This document shows positions 48,204 through 58,864 of a stretch of 64,000 nucleotides of DNA, in pieces. Below the pieces are notes generated by a model. It did not search any database. It was not told the DNA's origin and saw only the letters and a program-made list of their open reading frames with translations. The stretch is from Vanessa cardui (lineage: Eukaryota > Arthropoda > Insecta > Lepidoptera > Nymphalidae). The stretch is taken from contig NC_061140.1 of assembly GCF_905220365.1 (NCBI RefSeq), positions 8,248,501-8,312,500 on the forward strand, given 5' to 3'. The stretch's first letter is position 1; each line of letters begins with the position of its first letter. The translations under genes were made by a program, and so were the position numbers.

Positions 48204-48309
48204 CTTATTATTTTCTGTTCAGGAGGTTCGTATTTATCGCCTACGATATCTTCAAATCTGATAATCATATAAGTAATAAATTCTGTATATTAATAAATAT
48301 ACAGAACAA

Positions 48310-48890
48310 TTTGTTAGACCTTATGAGTATCTGAACCAGCTACCTTTGATTACGTTATTTTTCCATTGGGACATCTCTGCTTTAATCAATAACATTTTGC
48401 GTATTAAAGTTTTGCCTGAAAATCATCTCAAACATTGAGCTAATAAATCACAAGAGAGCAAATGATTTATAAAGGAAACGTGCTATAAATGTAATATAGT
48501 ATAATTATATACTTCAATATTAAGTTTAACAATCGCTGTTAATAAAGATAAAGTGAAGTAATATTCTAGAAAACAATTATTAAGAATCCACAACCCGCAT
48601 TCATAGTTCCGAATAAATATTAGCACGAGTTTCGACACTAACAGTCCTCATTGCTAAGAGCAAAATAAGTACACAAGATTAATTGTCCCCTGGCGACCGA
48701 CCGGAAGTACATCCATGTTGCCCACTCCGCCATTTTGCACTTCCGTTGTACGATACTCGATAGTATTAATTATAGAGACGACGGTGACCAAAACTTGTTC
48801 TGTGTTATCTTGTGTTCGTATTTCACTTATACTGTCTGCGAAATACGAAGGAAAAAGGATTCTTTTACAGTTCATTTTTTTAATTATGGT
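48310..48890. other. Unique DNA
   Basis: Nothing recognised. Short frames on both strands at 48654-48938 overlap and lack protein features. Confidence 0.4.
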
Positions 48891-48893
48891 TAT

Positions 48894-48947
48894 GGCCAGC
48901 ATTCACAAAATCTAAAATATTTGGCAGAGATTTTGTGAATACTGGCC
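48894..48947. repeat. Foldback, 20-bp arms with one mismatch
   Basis: GGCCAGCATTCACAAAATCT (48894-48913) and AGATTTTGTGAATACTGGCC (48928-48947), loop 14 nt. A tiny MITE-like foldback or a compact hairpin; no TA or other duplication at the ends. Confidence 0.9.
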
Positions 48948-49061
48948 GTTTTAAATATGTATTGTTTTTTTTTCTTACTTGTACTATCATTATGTAAGTG
49001 ACGCTATAATAATACTGAAAAAAGTATTTATTCTATTGAGTTTACATTACTTATTGGTATA

Positions 49062-49325
49062 TGTAAGCCCGTATGAGTAGGTATCATATCATACTCATCA
49101 GTTATTCTACCGCCAAGCAGTAAAAATTAGTCTTTTTTTGTTCCTCTGATAGGCATACATGCACAAGGAACATAATACCTTAGTTCCCAAGGTGGGTGAC
49201 GCATTGGTTGTTTCTGAAAATTTCATATAGCATCAATGTCTTTAGATAGTGGTGATCGCTTACCATCCAGTGGCCCATTGGATGAAGTTTTTCCACCAAG
49301 CTTGTTCAATAAGTAAATAAATAAA
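49062..49325 (+). mobile_element. Repeat family C, diverged
   Basis: gtaagcccgtatgagtaggt, tcatcagttattctaccgcc, tgcacaaggaacataatacc, tagttcccaaggtgggtgac, taccatccagtggcccattg, ending in a short A-rich run. Confidence 0.75.
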
Positions 49326-49329
49326 ATTG

Positions 49330-49810
49330 TGGTAAGTCTAATGTCATAATTGTTTTATAAATAAAGCGAGGTCAAGCCTACAGACGTGAGATATAATACG
49401 GTAGGTTTTCTGCATACTAAGCTTTGCATCTAATTACTTAGGCTAAACTTCAGAAGCATTGCTACTCGGCCGAAGGCTTGATTACGAGAAACATAGTTCG
49501 GGATTTACGGAGCTTCCTCAAATTCGTAGCGTTATATTTAAGAAAATTTAACAATATGCAAATTTTAATTAAAACTCGAAAAAGTAAGTACTCTAGAACT
49601 AGAATATATTATCCTTATAAATGTAATTCACAAAAGAATACATTTGAATTTAATTAATAACAAAAGAAAGTTAAAATTAATTATCAGCGTCGTCAAAACC
49701 TGAACGCAAGTGAAGAGTAAAATAAGTATAAAACCTAAATAAAGCCTGGTGACAACTTGTGTAACTTCGCTGCGTCTGAAGTCCTTGCAAATGACAGCTC
49801 TTGTCCTCTC
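49330..49810. other. Unique DNA
   Basis: Nothing recognised. Confidence 0.4.
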
Positions 49811-49815
49811 AACCT

Positions 49816-49856
49816 CCCCCCTGCGCCCCACCCCACCTCGCACCCCGAACCACCCC
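49816..49856 (-). other. G-quadruplex-prone tract on the minus strand
   Basis: Five C-runs on + (C6 at 49816-49821, then C4 at 49826, 49831, 49843 and 49853) give five G-runs of 4-6 on the minus strand with loops of 4, 1, 8 and 6 nt. Conspicuous in a strongly AT-rich setting. Confidence 0.6.
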
Positions 49857-49859
49857 ACA

Positions 49860-51040
49860 AACCACTTTGTACCATTCGATACAGTATCTTAAAACGCATT
49901 CTCCTTTGAAACAAATTTAAACCCCACTCAAAGAGATTGAGTCTTTAAGTTTTAAACCTAGCGATTCAAAAGTTTGCCTTTCAGACTTATTGCGTTCTCG
50001 TGCAGGATTTTTTTTTATTTTCGATGTTTTTGCTTCTTAAAGTGAAATATCTCCATTAAAGCGTGCCGAATCCGTATGTTAGTGCGAAGTAATTTTAAGA
50101 AAGAATCTTTTTTACATTTCAATGCTACCGCATTTATTCCTTAACTGTAATTAATAAATGTCATTTTATACTCTGTCACTGTCAAATGTATTATGTTTTA
50201 TTAAGCGCGAAAGAGATGAATGGATTTAACTTCATGCTGCTTTTCTTGGAGGGAACTTGATTTAGTAAGAAATCGGATAATTATATATGACAACAATAAT
50301 CGCCAATTCTTAAAAAAAAACTGTAACTGCATGTGTATAGTAAAGTTTATAGAACTTATGAATGTATAAATATCAAAAAATCATCATTTAAGTAAATAAT
50401 AAAAACTATTTTTAGTAATAGTATGCACTTTTAAAGTTGCCAGCCTCAACTTAACACGGTAATATTTTTCATATTCAAAAATCGATTTTATAAATAAAAA
50501 TATAATAACACAGTGAAGTATCACGTCAGACGATCACCTCCCGCCTTCAGTGATATTACACCGCACGCCTCGCGCCTTTTTTTTTAAAACATCCTCTAAA
50601 GGTGCAGATTCAAACTGAGGCATTTTCAATACATATTAATTTATATTTATGAAATGTGAAAAATTGAAAATATTAAATTTCATTATTTTGATACGAATCA
50701 CTACGAAATTGATTTATCGATTTAAACAAAATCGAGCAAATATTTTACAACTCGTATTGTTAAACCATAGTAATCAGATTTATGTAAATATATAATACTA
50801 AACGACCTTACTTCTTTACAAATATTATGGTATATTATTATATATATATGAAATTTCCTAACTATTCAAGTAACTTTTGTTAACTTCAAGACATTTGGAG
50901 GAAAATGGCGTTTAGTAATAGCGCACTAAGAAACTAGATTTTTAACTTTTGTAAAATTTAGATAGTATAATTTTCACTTGACTTCGTTTTACTTCCACTG
51001 AATATAAATATAGGTTAAAATTACAAATGACTATTGCAGT
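49860..51040. other. Unique AT-rich DNA
   Basis: Nothing recognised; 50515-50580 is briefly GC-rich (acctcccgccttcagtgata). Confidence 0.4.
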
Positions 51041-51042
51041 CG

Positions 51043-51242
51043 TAAGTTTTGGTAGCCGATGAAAACGGGTTCAAACCCAGGCAAATTAATTGGTGTCAAT
51101 AATAATTCATCTCGTTCTCGGTGATGAATAAAAATATCGTGAGGAAACCTACATGCGTCTATAATTGTAACGAAACTGTGCCACAAGTGAATCCACTAAC
51201 CCTCATTAGAGTATCGTGGTGGAATATGCTCCTAATCTTTCC
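51043..51242 (+). mobile_element. SINE family A, head missing
   Basis: From gatgaaaacgggttcaaacc (B box retained) through attcatctcgttctcggtga, atcgtgaggaaacctacatg and agtatcgtggtggaatatgc. The A box and the tail are lost. Confidence 0.75.
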
Positions 51243-51361
51243 TTGTGTGTTTTATAAAAAAAATCAGATCACATAAAAATATAAATAGATATTATACCGT
51301 GAGCGTCCATGTCACAATTAAAACAATTGCTAAATTATATTTGAGATTTAATCAATTTCTC

Positions 51362-51580
51362 TTGACGACCTCCGTGGTCGAGTGGCGTGTACACCGGTTT
51401 TCATGGGTACCGCACTCCGAGGTCCCGGGTTCGATTCCCGGCCGAGTCGATGTAAATTATCATTACTTTTCTATGTTATCTTGTGTTGGTGATACCGTCG
51501 TTAATTCTGATTTTCCATAACACTTGTGCTTGGGCTACTTAAATTGGGTCAGAGTAATGTATGTGATGTTGTCTCATAAG
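51362..51580 (+). mobile_element. SINE family B, near full length
   Basis: Best preserved head of this family: TTGACGACCTCCGTGGTCGA then GTGGCG (A-box region), and CCCGGGTTCGATTCCCGG, a perfect T-arm/B box. Body lacks the ggtctgggtgtttgtgg segment found in the copy at 165 (about 10 bp deleted). Overlapping frame 51245-51520 is a by-product. Confidence 0.92.
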
Positions 51581-51584
51581 ATAA

Positions 51585-52862
51585 GTTTGAATATACCTAA
51601 ACTTGAATTTAATTAAAGTATTTTAAATACCCTAACTAGAACAATACAAAGTATTGTATTTGTTGGTTTAACTGATGAGTGTGTGGTGGCCACTTGAAAG
51701 AACGCACACATTCACAAAGCTATATCGTAATACAATATTTATATACATATTACATACATACGCATAACGCACACACGTAACCGCGTCTTGTAAGATTACC
51801 TTAAAATAGTCAAAGAAAATTCCTCAAATTGAGACTTATTTTATATATAACTAAAAATTCTTTAAATTCACATCAGATTTCTCCGACTGTATCGTAAATC
51901 ACAGTATCGGGACGTTTTGTAAAATCTCGAAAATGTTAAATTTTAAAAGCCATTTGTCTAGTGACGTATGAAGTCATGGCTCGGAGACTTTATCATCAAT
52001 TATACTCGGATTTCGTATGCGAGATACATTTGTATACATTTATGATATTTTCAAGACGTCGCATCTAAGTAATTGCTATCAAAACATTTTACATTTAAAA
52101 AAAAAAAGCTCTCAGAGGAAAATATGTAAATAAAAAAAGACCAAGATTTCTTTTATCCGAGATTTTCAGGTCAGCCTATAGAAAGCTTTCTAGAGTTATT
52201 GTTTGATTATATTTACGTCTCGGTGTATTTCGAACAAAAAATGATAACATTTCTAAATATTAACTTTTTTTTTGTTACGTTATTTTAATTGGTAACTTAA
52301 TTTAATAAAAGTTGTTTAGTATTGTGTTGAACAGTTGTTTATCTCTATATTTTTTATTTTATTTTACATTTCAAAGAAAAAGACAGAGACATCATTTGTA
52401 AAGGCTGTAAGTGTAACTCAAACAAACGTGCACGTGAATTCCGATCCTTCCCATTCATTCGCTGTACAATTAATAACAATTACATTAGTAAATAAATAAG
52501 AAATCTTACCGAAACACTCGACGTTTCGAAATCGATTCCGAGTCACATCGATATCAATTTAACAGTGCCCATTTAGTTGAATCTATAATGGTATTGGAAA
52601 GCTAACAAAGGTAGAGTAGGTGTACAAGATTAATCGAGAAGTTGGTTCGTAACACATCGATATCTGTCCACGGAGCATCCCTGCTTCCGGCTGGTAAATA
52701 TGTATGTATGTATTTGTACACCGATTGCATTCCACTGCAGATATTTGGATGTATAGTGTATTGGAATAGGAAGCAATAGGATCGCAATAATTTATGTACA
52801 AGATGAGATTTTTTTATTTGAAAAATAATATCTTTTTGAATTAATGTAGTTCGTTTTATCTT
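51585..52862. other. Unique AT-rich DNA
   Basis: Nothing recognised; minus-strand frames near 52583-52801 have no features. Confidence 0.4.
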
Positions 52863-52865
52863 TCA

Positions 52866-53112
52866 CTAGCGACCCGCCTCCGCTTCGCACGGGTGCAATA
52901 CTGATACTAAACATAGTACAGAATTTGTTTATGTACGACATCACATTAGAAACACATATCAGTGTATCTTTACTATATTCTCCGCGTATTAATTAGAAAA
53001 ATCTGGAATCACTCTATCTATTAAAAACCGCATCAAAATACGTTGCGTAGTTTGAAAGATCTAAGCAAACCTAGAGACAGACTAGAATCGACTTTGTTGC
53101 ATACTATTACTC
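52866..53112 (-). mobile_element. Helitron-like element, family F copy 5
   Basis: On the minus strand it ends GCACCCGTGCGAAGCGG, agg, CGGGTCGCTAG with host T next (A at 52865 on +). ACCCG and CGGGT form the 5-bp stem of a 3' terminal hairpin just before CTAG. The body (gatgtcgtacataaacaaat, cgcaacgtattttgatgcgg) matches the other copies. Confidence 0.85.
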
Positions 53113-53114
53113 AC

Positions 53115-53450
53115 TTTGTGATTATATTGATTCCTAAGTACTATTTATTGGTAGTAGCTCGTGCATATGTGGTACTATAAAGCCGTATACGAGGTGAGTT
53201 GTTTCCAGGTCAGTTTGCTTTAATTAAACAATGATCTCTTCGAAATTTTGACGTTATAAGTGTGTTTCATAGTCGTTAGTTCAAAAGCCTCGGAGTAGTT
53301 GTTGTTTCGTACACCTAGTTTGCAAGATAAACCAACCAAATTAAGTAGCTAGTTCATTAGCAGTTACACGTGTATGATGTACATGTTTATTTTGTAATAC
53401 GAGTGTACTCTTGTAAGATACAATTTAATATTATGTATGACTTTGTATAT
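53115..53450. other. Unique DNA
   Basis: Nothing recognised. Confidence 0.4.
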
Positions 53451-53693
53451 AAATAATAAATAAATATGAGATAACATCACATACATTACTCTGATCCCAA
53501 TTTAAGTAGCTAAAGCACTTGTGTTATGGAAAATCAGCAGTAACGAAGGTACCACAAACACCCAGACCCAAGACAACATAGTAGAAAACTTATGGTAATC
53601 TACATCGACTCGGCCGGGAATCAAACCCGGGACCTCGGAGTGGCGTACCCATGAAAACCGGTGTACACACCACTCGACCAGGGAGGTCGTCAA
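53451..53693 (-). mobile_element. SINE family B, full length
   Basis: Minus-strand copy with an (ATTT)-rich tail at the left, gacctcggagtggcgtaccc and ggaatcaaacccgggacctc (B box complement) and the head ending gaggtcgtcaa. Keeps the aacacccagacccaagacaa segment missing from the 51362 copy. Confidence 0.92.
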
Positions 53694-53755
53694 AATGATA
53701 TATAATGATAGTTGATTCATTTAATCGTTTAATGAATTATTTCGTTATTAAATAA

Positions 53756-53954
53756 TCTATATTAATTATTATAAATGTGAAAGTAACTCAGTCTGTCTAT
53801 CTGTCGCTCTTTCAGTAAAAAACCAATGAACCAAATTTGATGAATTTTGGTACGAAGCAAACTTGAACTGCAAGGAAGAACATAGGCTACATTTTGTGCC
53901 TAATACTTGATAACCAATCCCTAAAATGTGAGCTAAGCCGTGGACAAAACCTAG
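53756..53954 (+). mobile_element. Helitron-like element, family G, complete
   Basis: Exact terminal signature A|TC (53756) to CTAG|T (53954). Body: attattataaatgtgaaagt, aactcagtctgtctatctgt, gatgaattttggtacgaagc, gagctaagccgtggacaaaa. Reference copy for family G, about 199 bp. Confidence 0.88.
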
Positions 53955-54007
53955 TATTTAATATTGTTGAGTTCCAATGGTATATGCCTTAAAGGAGCAT
54001 GACAATA

Positions 54008-54437
54008 GGCTATTTGACTGGTTTTTAAAATCCATTTTATATTATTTAGTAGAGATTAAAGAACCCAGTAAAAGAAGATTTTTTTTAATTCTAGTACATA
54101 TTTGCCGATAAATATCATATTAAAAATTCCATATTTAAATAACTTGGACAATATGGCGCTGCAATGGGATCGGTGACGTTACTTTGCGGTATTTTAATCT
54201 GTGGTACATATAGTAGAAAATCAAGGTTTACAAGAAAGTGACTTCATCACAAGCCCGGCCAATCAGGAGCGTTTTGTGTCACGTGACAAACGTTTGAAAA
54301 AAATGCATTTTTATTTATTGATTTTTGAATAAATTAAGTATTATTTTCAAGTTTCGTTAGTAAATAACAATTTTTAAACTCATAATCTACACTGATTACA
54401 ATAATTCACAATTTATTTTTCGCATTGTCAAATAGCC
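54008..54437. mobile_element. MITE of about 430 bp with TA-flanked inverted repeats
   Basis: GGCTATTTGAC at 54008-54018 and its exact complement GTCAAATAGCC at 54427-54437, each flanked by TA (54006-54007 and 54438-54439), as expected for Tc1/mariner-type transposition. No coding capacity. The interior carries GGCCAATCAG (CCAAT box) and the 12-bp palindrome TGTCACGTGACA at 54277-54288. Confidence 0.75.
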
Positions 54438-54836
54438 TAATATGTACATGACCAGTTCGTCTACCTAGTTGATTAAAGAAATAAGTTAAATAAAACAAAT
54501 CTGATTAATCAAACAAATCTCTTCAAAATATAATATATCCAATGAGTTTCAGATAAAAATGAATAGTCCCGATAATATCACTCGAAAACTGAGAAATCAG
54601 CGGGAAAAAAATGCAATTTTGCATCGTAATACAATACCTGCTACACTGAGCCTCTCAAATCGAGCCGTCAACGTACTCCAGTGTACGTCAACCTTCACCA
54701 GTAAAGGAAGTGTTTGATGCATTAACACGGAGCACTAACGCGTCTCACGCTAGAACATTATATATTTCGTTCGTTATTTAATATGAACTTTAATATGTTT
54801 GGTTTTTATATATTTTATTTGTAGTCGTCTTAGTAA

Positions 54837-54970
54837 TCTATATGAATATTATAAATGTGAAAGGAACTCTTCCTGTCTATCTGTCGCTAATTCACTACCA
54901 AACCGCTGAACCGATTTTGATGAAATTTGGTATGAAGCAAACTTGAACTCCGAGAAAGGAAATCCGCTCC
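54837..54970 (+). mobile_element. Helitron-like element, family G, 3' truncated
   Basis: A|TC start at 54837, then attataaatgtgaaagga, ctgtctatctgtcgct, accgattttgatgaaatttg, tatgaagcaaacttgaactc. The hairpin and CTAG end are missing. Confidence 0.8.
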
Positions 54971-54974
54971 AAAT

Positions 54975-55344
54975 ATAGCAATAATTACAACTACGTTATA
55001 TAATCGTTAATCGACTTTTAAGTAGTCTCGTATATTTCATTTCATTTTACTGAGGAGGACTCCAAAAAATATGTTCAATACGCAATTATTTTTATTACTT
55101 TTTAGTGCATATTTATTTGTTTTAAAATAGTGTTTTGTTTGAAGTCGGTTTTTTTTTTGTTAAAATTTTTATTTATTTGTCTAACACATAACTGCTGCTA
55201 GTTACGACTACCAGTTATTAAAAAATAAGACTCATGTTTTGACATATTTGTTTTTGTTTGAAGTATAAGATATTTGAGTACCTATTACTAGAAATTTACA
55301 ATGTTTGACGAAATAATAAATATAGATTTACTAGTTGATGGATT
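54975..55344. other. Unique AT-rich DNA
   Basis: Nothing recognised. Confidence 0.4.
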
Positions 55345-55545
55345 TCGTGCAAGCGCGGTGGGGCGGTACCACCACATATCCTACCGCCAAACAGCAATGC
55401 TTTGTATTGTTGGGAGCCGTTTTTAAGTGTGACATAGCCAGTGTAACTAGAGATACTAGGGACATAAAATCTCAATTTTCAAAGCAATTTTTACGGCGCC
55501 AATGTTTATCCTCTGTAGTAACCACTTGCCAACATGAGACCTTGT
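55345..55545 (+). mobile_element. Repeat family C, diverged and 3' incomplete
   Basis: gtgcaagcgcggtgg, ggtaccaccacatatcctac, cgccaaacagcaatgctttg, agccagtgtaactagagata, actagggacataaaatctc. The 77-codon frame over it is a by-product. Confidence 0.75.
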
Positions 55546-55852
55546 TGAACTACATACGTATGCGATAACACGATATGGCCTGATATAAGAGCATTTATTC
55601 AAACAGTATTAAATGAAACAATAAATCAAAGTCATAATTCAACCACAAATAAGAGAATTCGTTTTAAAAATCGCGATCCATTTAAATACACATGACAGCG
55701 TAATTTATTTGAGAGACTAAACTATTTTTCTAGCGGTGCGGAAAAGTTTCCTTTACAATTTTTACAAATTTAGCGCACTTTGAGAAGGAAATGGGGTAAA
55801 GAGGAGGGATGCCGCAGTGCAAGGGAAATTAAATCAGTGCCAACTTACTTAC

Positions 55853-55953
55853 CTGCATAATCCCGTTCCGTTCACAATTTTGCCGCTTAAGAAGCTCCTA
55901 AGTGCTTCGGTATTATATTTTATGTCGAAAGATTGCCCGGAAAGTACGAATCG
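55853..55953 (-). other. Candidate minus-strand exon (speculative)
   Basis: On the minus strand TTTTCATCAG (acceptor-like) precedes a 101-nt stretch open in one frame (RFVLSGQSFDIKYNTEAL, RSFLSGKIVNGTGLC) that ends in TATGCAG|GTAAGTAAGTTGG, an almost ideal donor. No domain recognised. May be a UTR or lncRNA exon, or chance. Confidence 0.2.
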
Positions 55954-56079
55954 CTGATGAAAACATTTGCAACCTCGAGCAGTGTGGTCATTTCTAAATC
56001 TACTATTTATACTATACATGTATATGTCAACACGGTACTTATAACAAAATATCATTCTTTTAAAAGTTTATCTGTTCTG

Positions 56080-56183
56080 TCAGTCTGTTTGTTCAGACTA
56101 ATCTTTGGAACGACTAGACTCATTTTTAACAATATATGTAGTAGGAGTAACTTTGGCTATAACGAAGTCGCAGGCACAGCTAG
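56080..56183 (+). mobile_element. Helitron-like 3' end, family J
   Basis: tctgtttgttcagactaatc, atgtagtaggagtaacttt, gctataacgaagtcgcaggc and the end acagCTAG|T (CTAG at 56180-56183). 5' boundary uncertain. Confidence 0.55.
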
Positions 56184-56216
56184 TCTTTAATATATTTTAT
56201 TCAATAACGTCGCATT

Positions 56217-56242
56217 ATTGATATCGTTCGAACGATATCAAT
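56217..56242. repeat. Perfect 26-bp palindrome without spacer
   Basis: ATTGATATCGTTC followed directly by its exact complement GAACGATATCAAT. No mismatches. Sits 33 bp after a Helitron 3' end. Confidence 0.98.
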
Positions 56243-56244
56243 GG

Positions 56245-57165
56245 AAACGTACTATCTTACACCAAAAATTAATAAACGGTCAACATGCCGATCAACTCGG
56301 TCCGGATAAGGAAAATGTATCACAGTAAATTTTTAGGACTTCTATTTTGTATTAGTTAAATAAATATATTTAACTATTATGTAATAATAATCAACTTGTT
56401 TATAAATTATGACGTATTTCATTTTTTTTTTCAAATAGACACTCCATACAAACTCTTCAGAAGCGTAATGTATAAGCCATTTATGATCAAGAGATCTGTT
56501 TTTGTAATTTCATCAGAACTTCTCGATGCTCCTTTTGTAAAAACCTTTTAATATTTAGGATGAATTTATCTTCGAGGAGTGGATTCTGTTTGTATCTCGG
56601 ATGATCTTCCCTGCTTTAGATAGCTAAAACTTCAAAGAATACCCTCGTAAATAAAATTATGCCACAGATTATAAAACATTGCTCTTATTTTGTACTAAAT
56701 CTCGACTCGTGTATCTACTATGTGTATTTACGTCGTTTTGACATTATAAATAGAATCATCGTGCTTAAATTTGACCTTGAAATTGTTTTTAATTAAAAAG
56801 CTTTTTTTTTTAAATATTTTTAGAACCATATACACTAAGATTAATAAATTAGTTTAATTGTAATAAAATCGTTTCCCTTTATTGATCTAAAAAAGAAAAG
56901 TTTTGTTTAAATAATAGTATCTAAGCCTACAAACAAGAAGTATTCAAAAACAAATAACTTTTTAGTGATAATATATTTTCTGTAATGCATTAATATATAA
57001 TATTTATAATTAATTGTAGTTAATTATACAGCAGAAGGATGGTACAGTTAGACAATATAGCTGACCTATTAGCAAAACACTCGGAATACGTAAATCTGAG
57101 ATTTGTTCATCTTTATTACTTGACTATAAAGAAATATATTCGTATATATGTGAATTTAACGTGTT
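56245..57165. other. Unique AT-rich DNA
   Basis: Nothing firm; caaatagacactccatac near 56433 resembles the 3' end of family I at 62322-62570. Confidence 0.4.
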
Positions 57166-57451
57166 ATTTTTTTTTTGTGGTATAGGTTGGCGGACGAGCA
57201 TATGGGTCACCTTATGATAACTGGTCACCATTACCCATAGACAATGACGCTGTAAGAAATAGTAACTATTCCTTACATCGTCAGTGTATCACCAACCTTG
57301 GGAACTAAGATGCTATGTCCCTTGTTCCTGTAGTTACACTGGCTCACTCACCCTTCAAACCGGAACACAACAATAGTGAGTACTGTTATTTGGCAGTAGA
57401 ATAACTGATGAGTGGGTGGTACCTACCCAGACGGGCATGCACAAAGCCCTA
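57166..57451 (-). mobile_element. Repeat family C, full length, best reference copy
   Basis: T10 run (poly-A on minus), gtggtataggttggcggacg, then all blocks in order: gtaactattccttacatcgt, ccaaccttgggaactaagat, ctggctcactcacccttcaa, gtgagtactgttatttggca, ggtggtacctacccagacgg and caaagccctag. TGTTAT occurs at both edges (about 57162 and 57464) and may be a short target-site duplication. Confidence 0.92.
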
Positions 57452-57454
57452 GAA

Positions 57455-58546
57455 ATTATATATGTTATATTTATTAACTATTTTTTCTTCATTATGACAT
57501 AAATAATCAGTTTTCATCTGAGGACTTTCGATAAATTTTCAATGAAATAGTTATTTATCTCGAGTGCGATGCTGAAAAGGTTATTGCATCCATCGTTTAA
57601 TATGTAGTTGGTATAACTTTGAACGTAAGTTATAGGGATAACAGAGTTGACTAAGTTACATGCTTAGCGAAAGTTTCTTAGTTTATAGTGGTTTTGTACA
57701 AGTGCATCCACTTTATTGTTCGTACTTTTTAATCTATCATTATCACTTAGATAATCGCTTAACATTTTAACTCGAGTGGAGGGGATTATCCAGTGGCAAA
57801 AACATGTCGGCTGAATTAAAAAAAAAAAGCTGAAGAAAATTGTCGTTTGGAATCTTGCGTGTGTTAAATGAAATTTGTGACGTATACCCATTGTATAGTA
57901 CGAAACAAATTAGATGTATCATCGGAAAATGCAATGAAATGAAAATAAAACCGATTACTGCCGATTTACACAACCAATAGAAATAGCTATCAATCGCGCC
58001 AGTCTATTCGTCGCTAATTCTTTTATCCTAAGATCTTGTAATAGTCATAATAGAAAATACAACCACATTGATCTGTTTAAAAATAGTTTAAGTAAATTAT
58101 ATAATCTTGTGAAAAATACTTATTAGTAATTAACCATAACCATATTTCATCACGTTAAAATTTTTCTTTGTCATAAATAGTTATATTTTATGTAACATCA
58201 AAATTAGTCCACTTCCCTGTTAAAACAGTAGTGGAAACTTAACTGGCATAAGTGTTAAAATATGATTATTATATTAAGTTGTAATATACGATATGCTGTA
58301 TGTTTCCCTAATAAATAAATAAAATAAAAAAAAAATAATAAAGATTCTCACGTTAGTTCAACCCGAGAAAGCAAATCGACGTATCAAATTGACGAATATA
58401 TTAGGTCATATGATATTACACGTCGTTACGTTTGTGTAAAGATCGTATTCACATAAGAAATAAATATTGATAATTTTGGATGGCGTACTCAATTCGGATG
58501 TGATCGGTTTTACATCTAAGTTGTGTCGTACTGTACCTGTGTACGT
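57455..58546. other. Unique AT-rich DNA
   Basis: Nothing recognised; minus-strand frames at 57664-57973 overlap each other and lack features. Confidence 0.4.
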
Positions 58547-58617
58547 GCATTGAAGTATCGTGGTGGAATACGAACTTATCAATAGGAGCCCTTACCCAGT
58601 GTTAGGTCATTTACAAT
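58547..58617 (+). mobile_element. SINE family A, fragment
   Basis: gcattgaagtatcgtggtgg, aatacgaacttatcaatagg, agcccttacccagtgttagg and catttaca match the 3' third of SINE A. Confidence 0.6.
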
Positions 58618-58724
58618 TTCCATATTTAAAAAACTCAATTAAAATATATCTTCTTCCCCCTTTAGTAGTTTATAAAAGCACCAAACCATCGCCGTAATCG
58701 TCATATTACTGCATTGAATGAAAT

Positions 58725-58800
58725 GTAAAGATATCATCGGTTCGGAAAAAAGATTCTGCACAAAAAAAAAAACACCAAGAGAATCAGTAGTTATTTCGAT
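58725..58800 (-). mobile_element. Repeat family K, fragment
   Basis: atatcatcggttcggaaaaa, agattctgcac, then an A-rich stretch and gagaatcagtagttat, in family K order. Confidence 0.5.
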
Positions 58801-58864
58801 AAAACTCTAAATTTGTAAGATTTGAAAACGGACATATAAAAAACGTTCAAATTCATTCATTCAT

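Noticed and set aside
49628..49858. 76-codon frame on - starting in a glycine/arginine-rich stretch
   Set aside because: The composition is produced by the G-rich tract at 49816-49856; the rest is AT-rich noise.
51362..51445. A tRNA gene
   Set aside because: Good B box and T arm, but no complete cloverleaf, and the same head recurs with a conserved 150-bp body, so it is a SINE.
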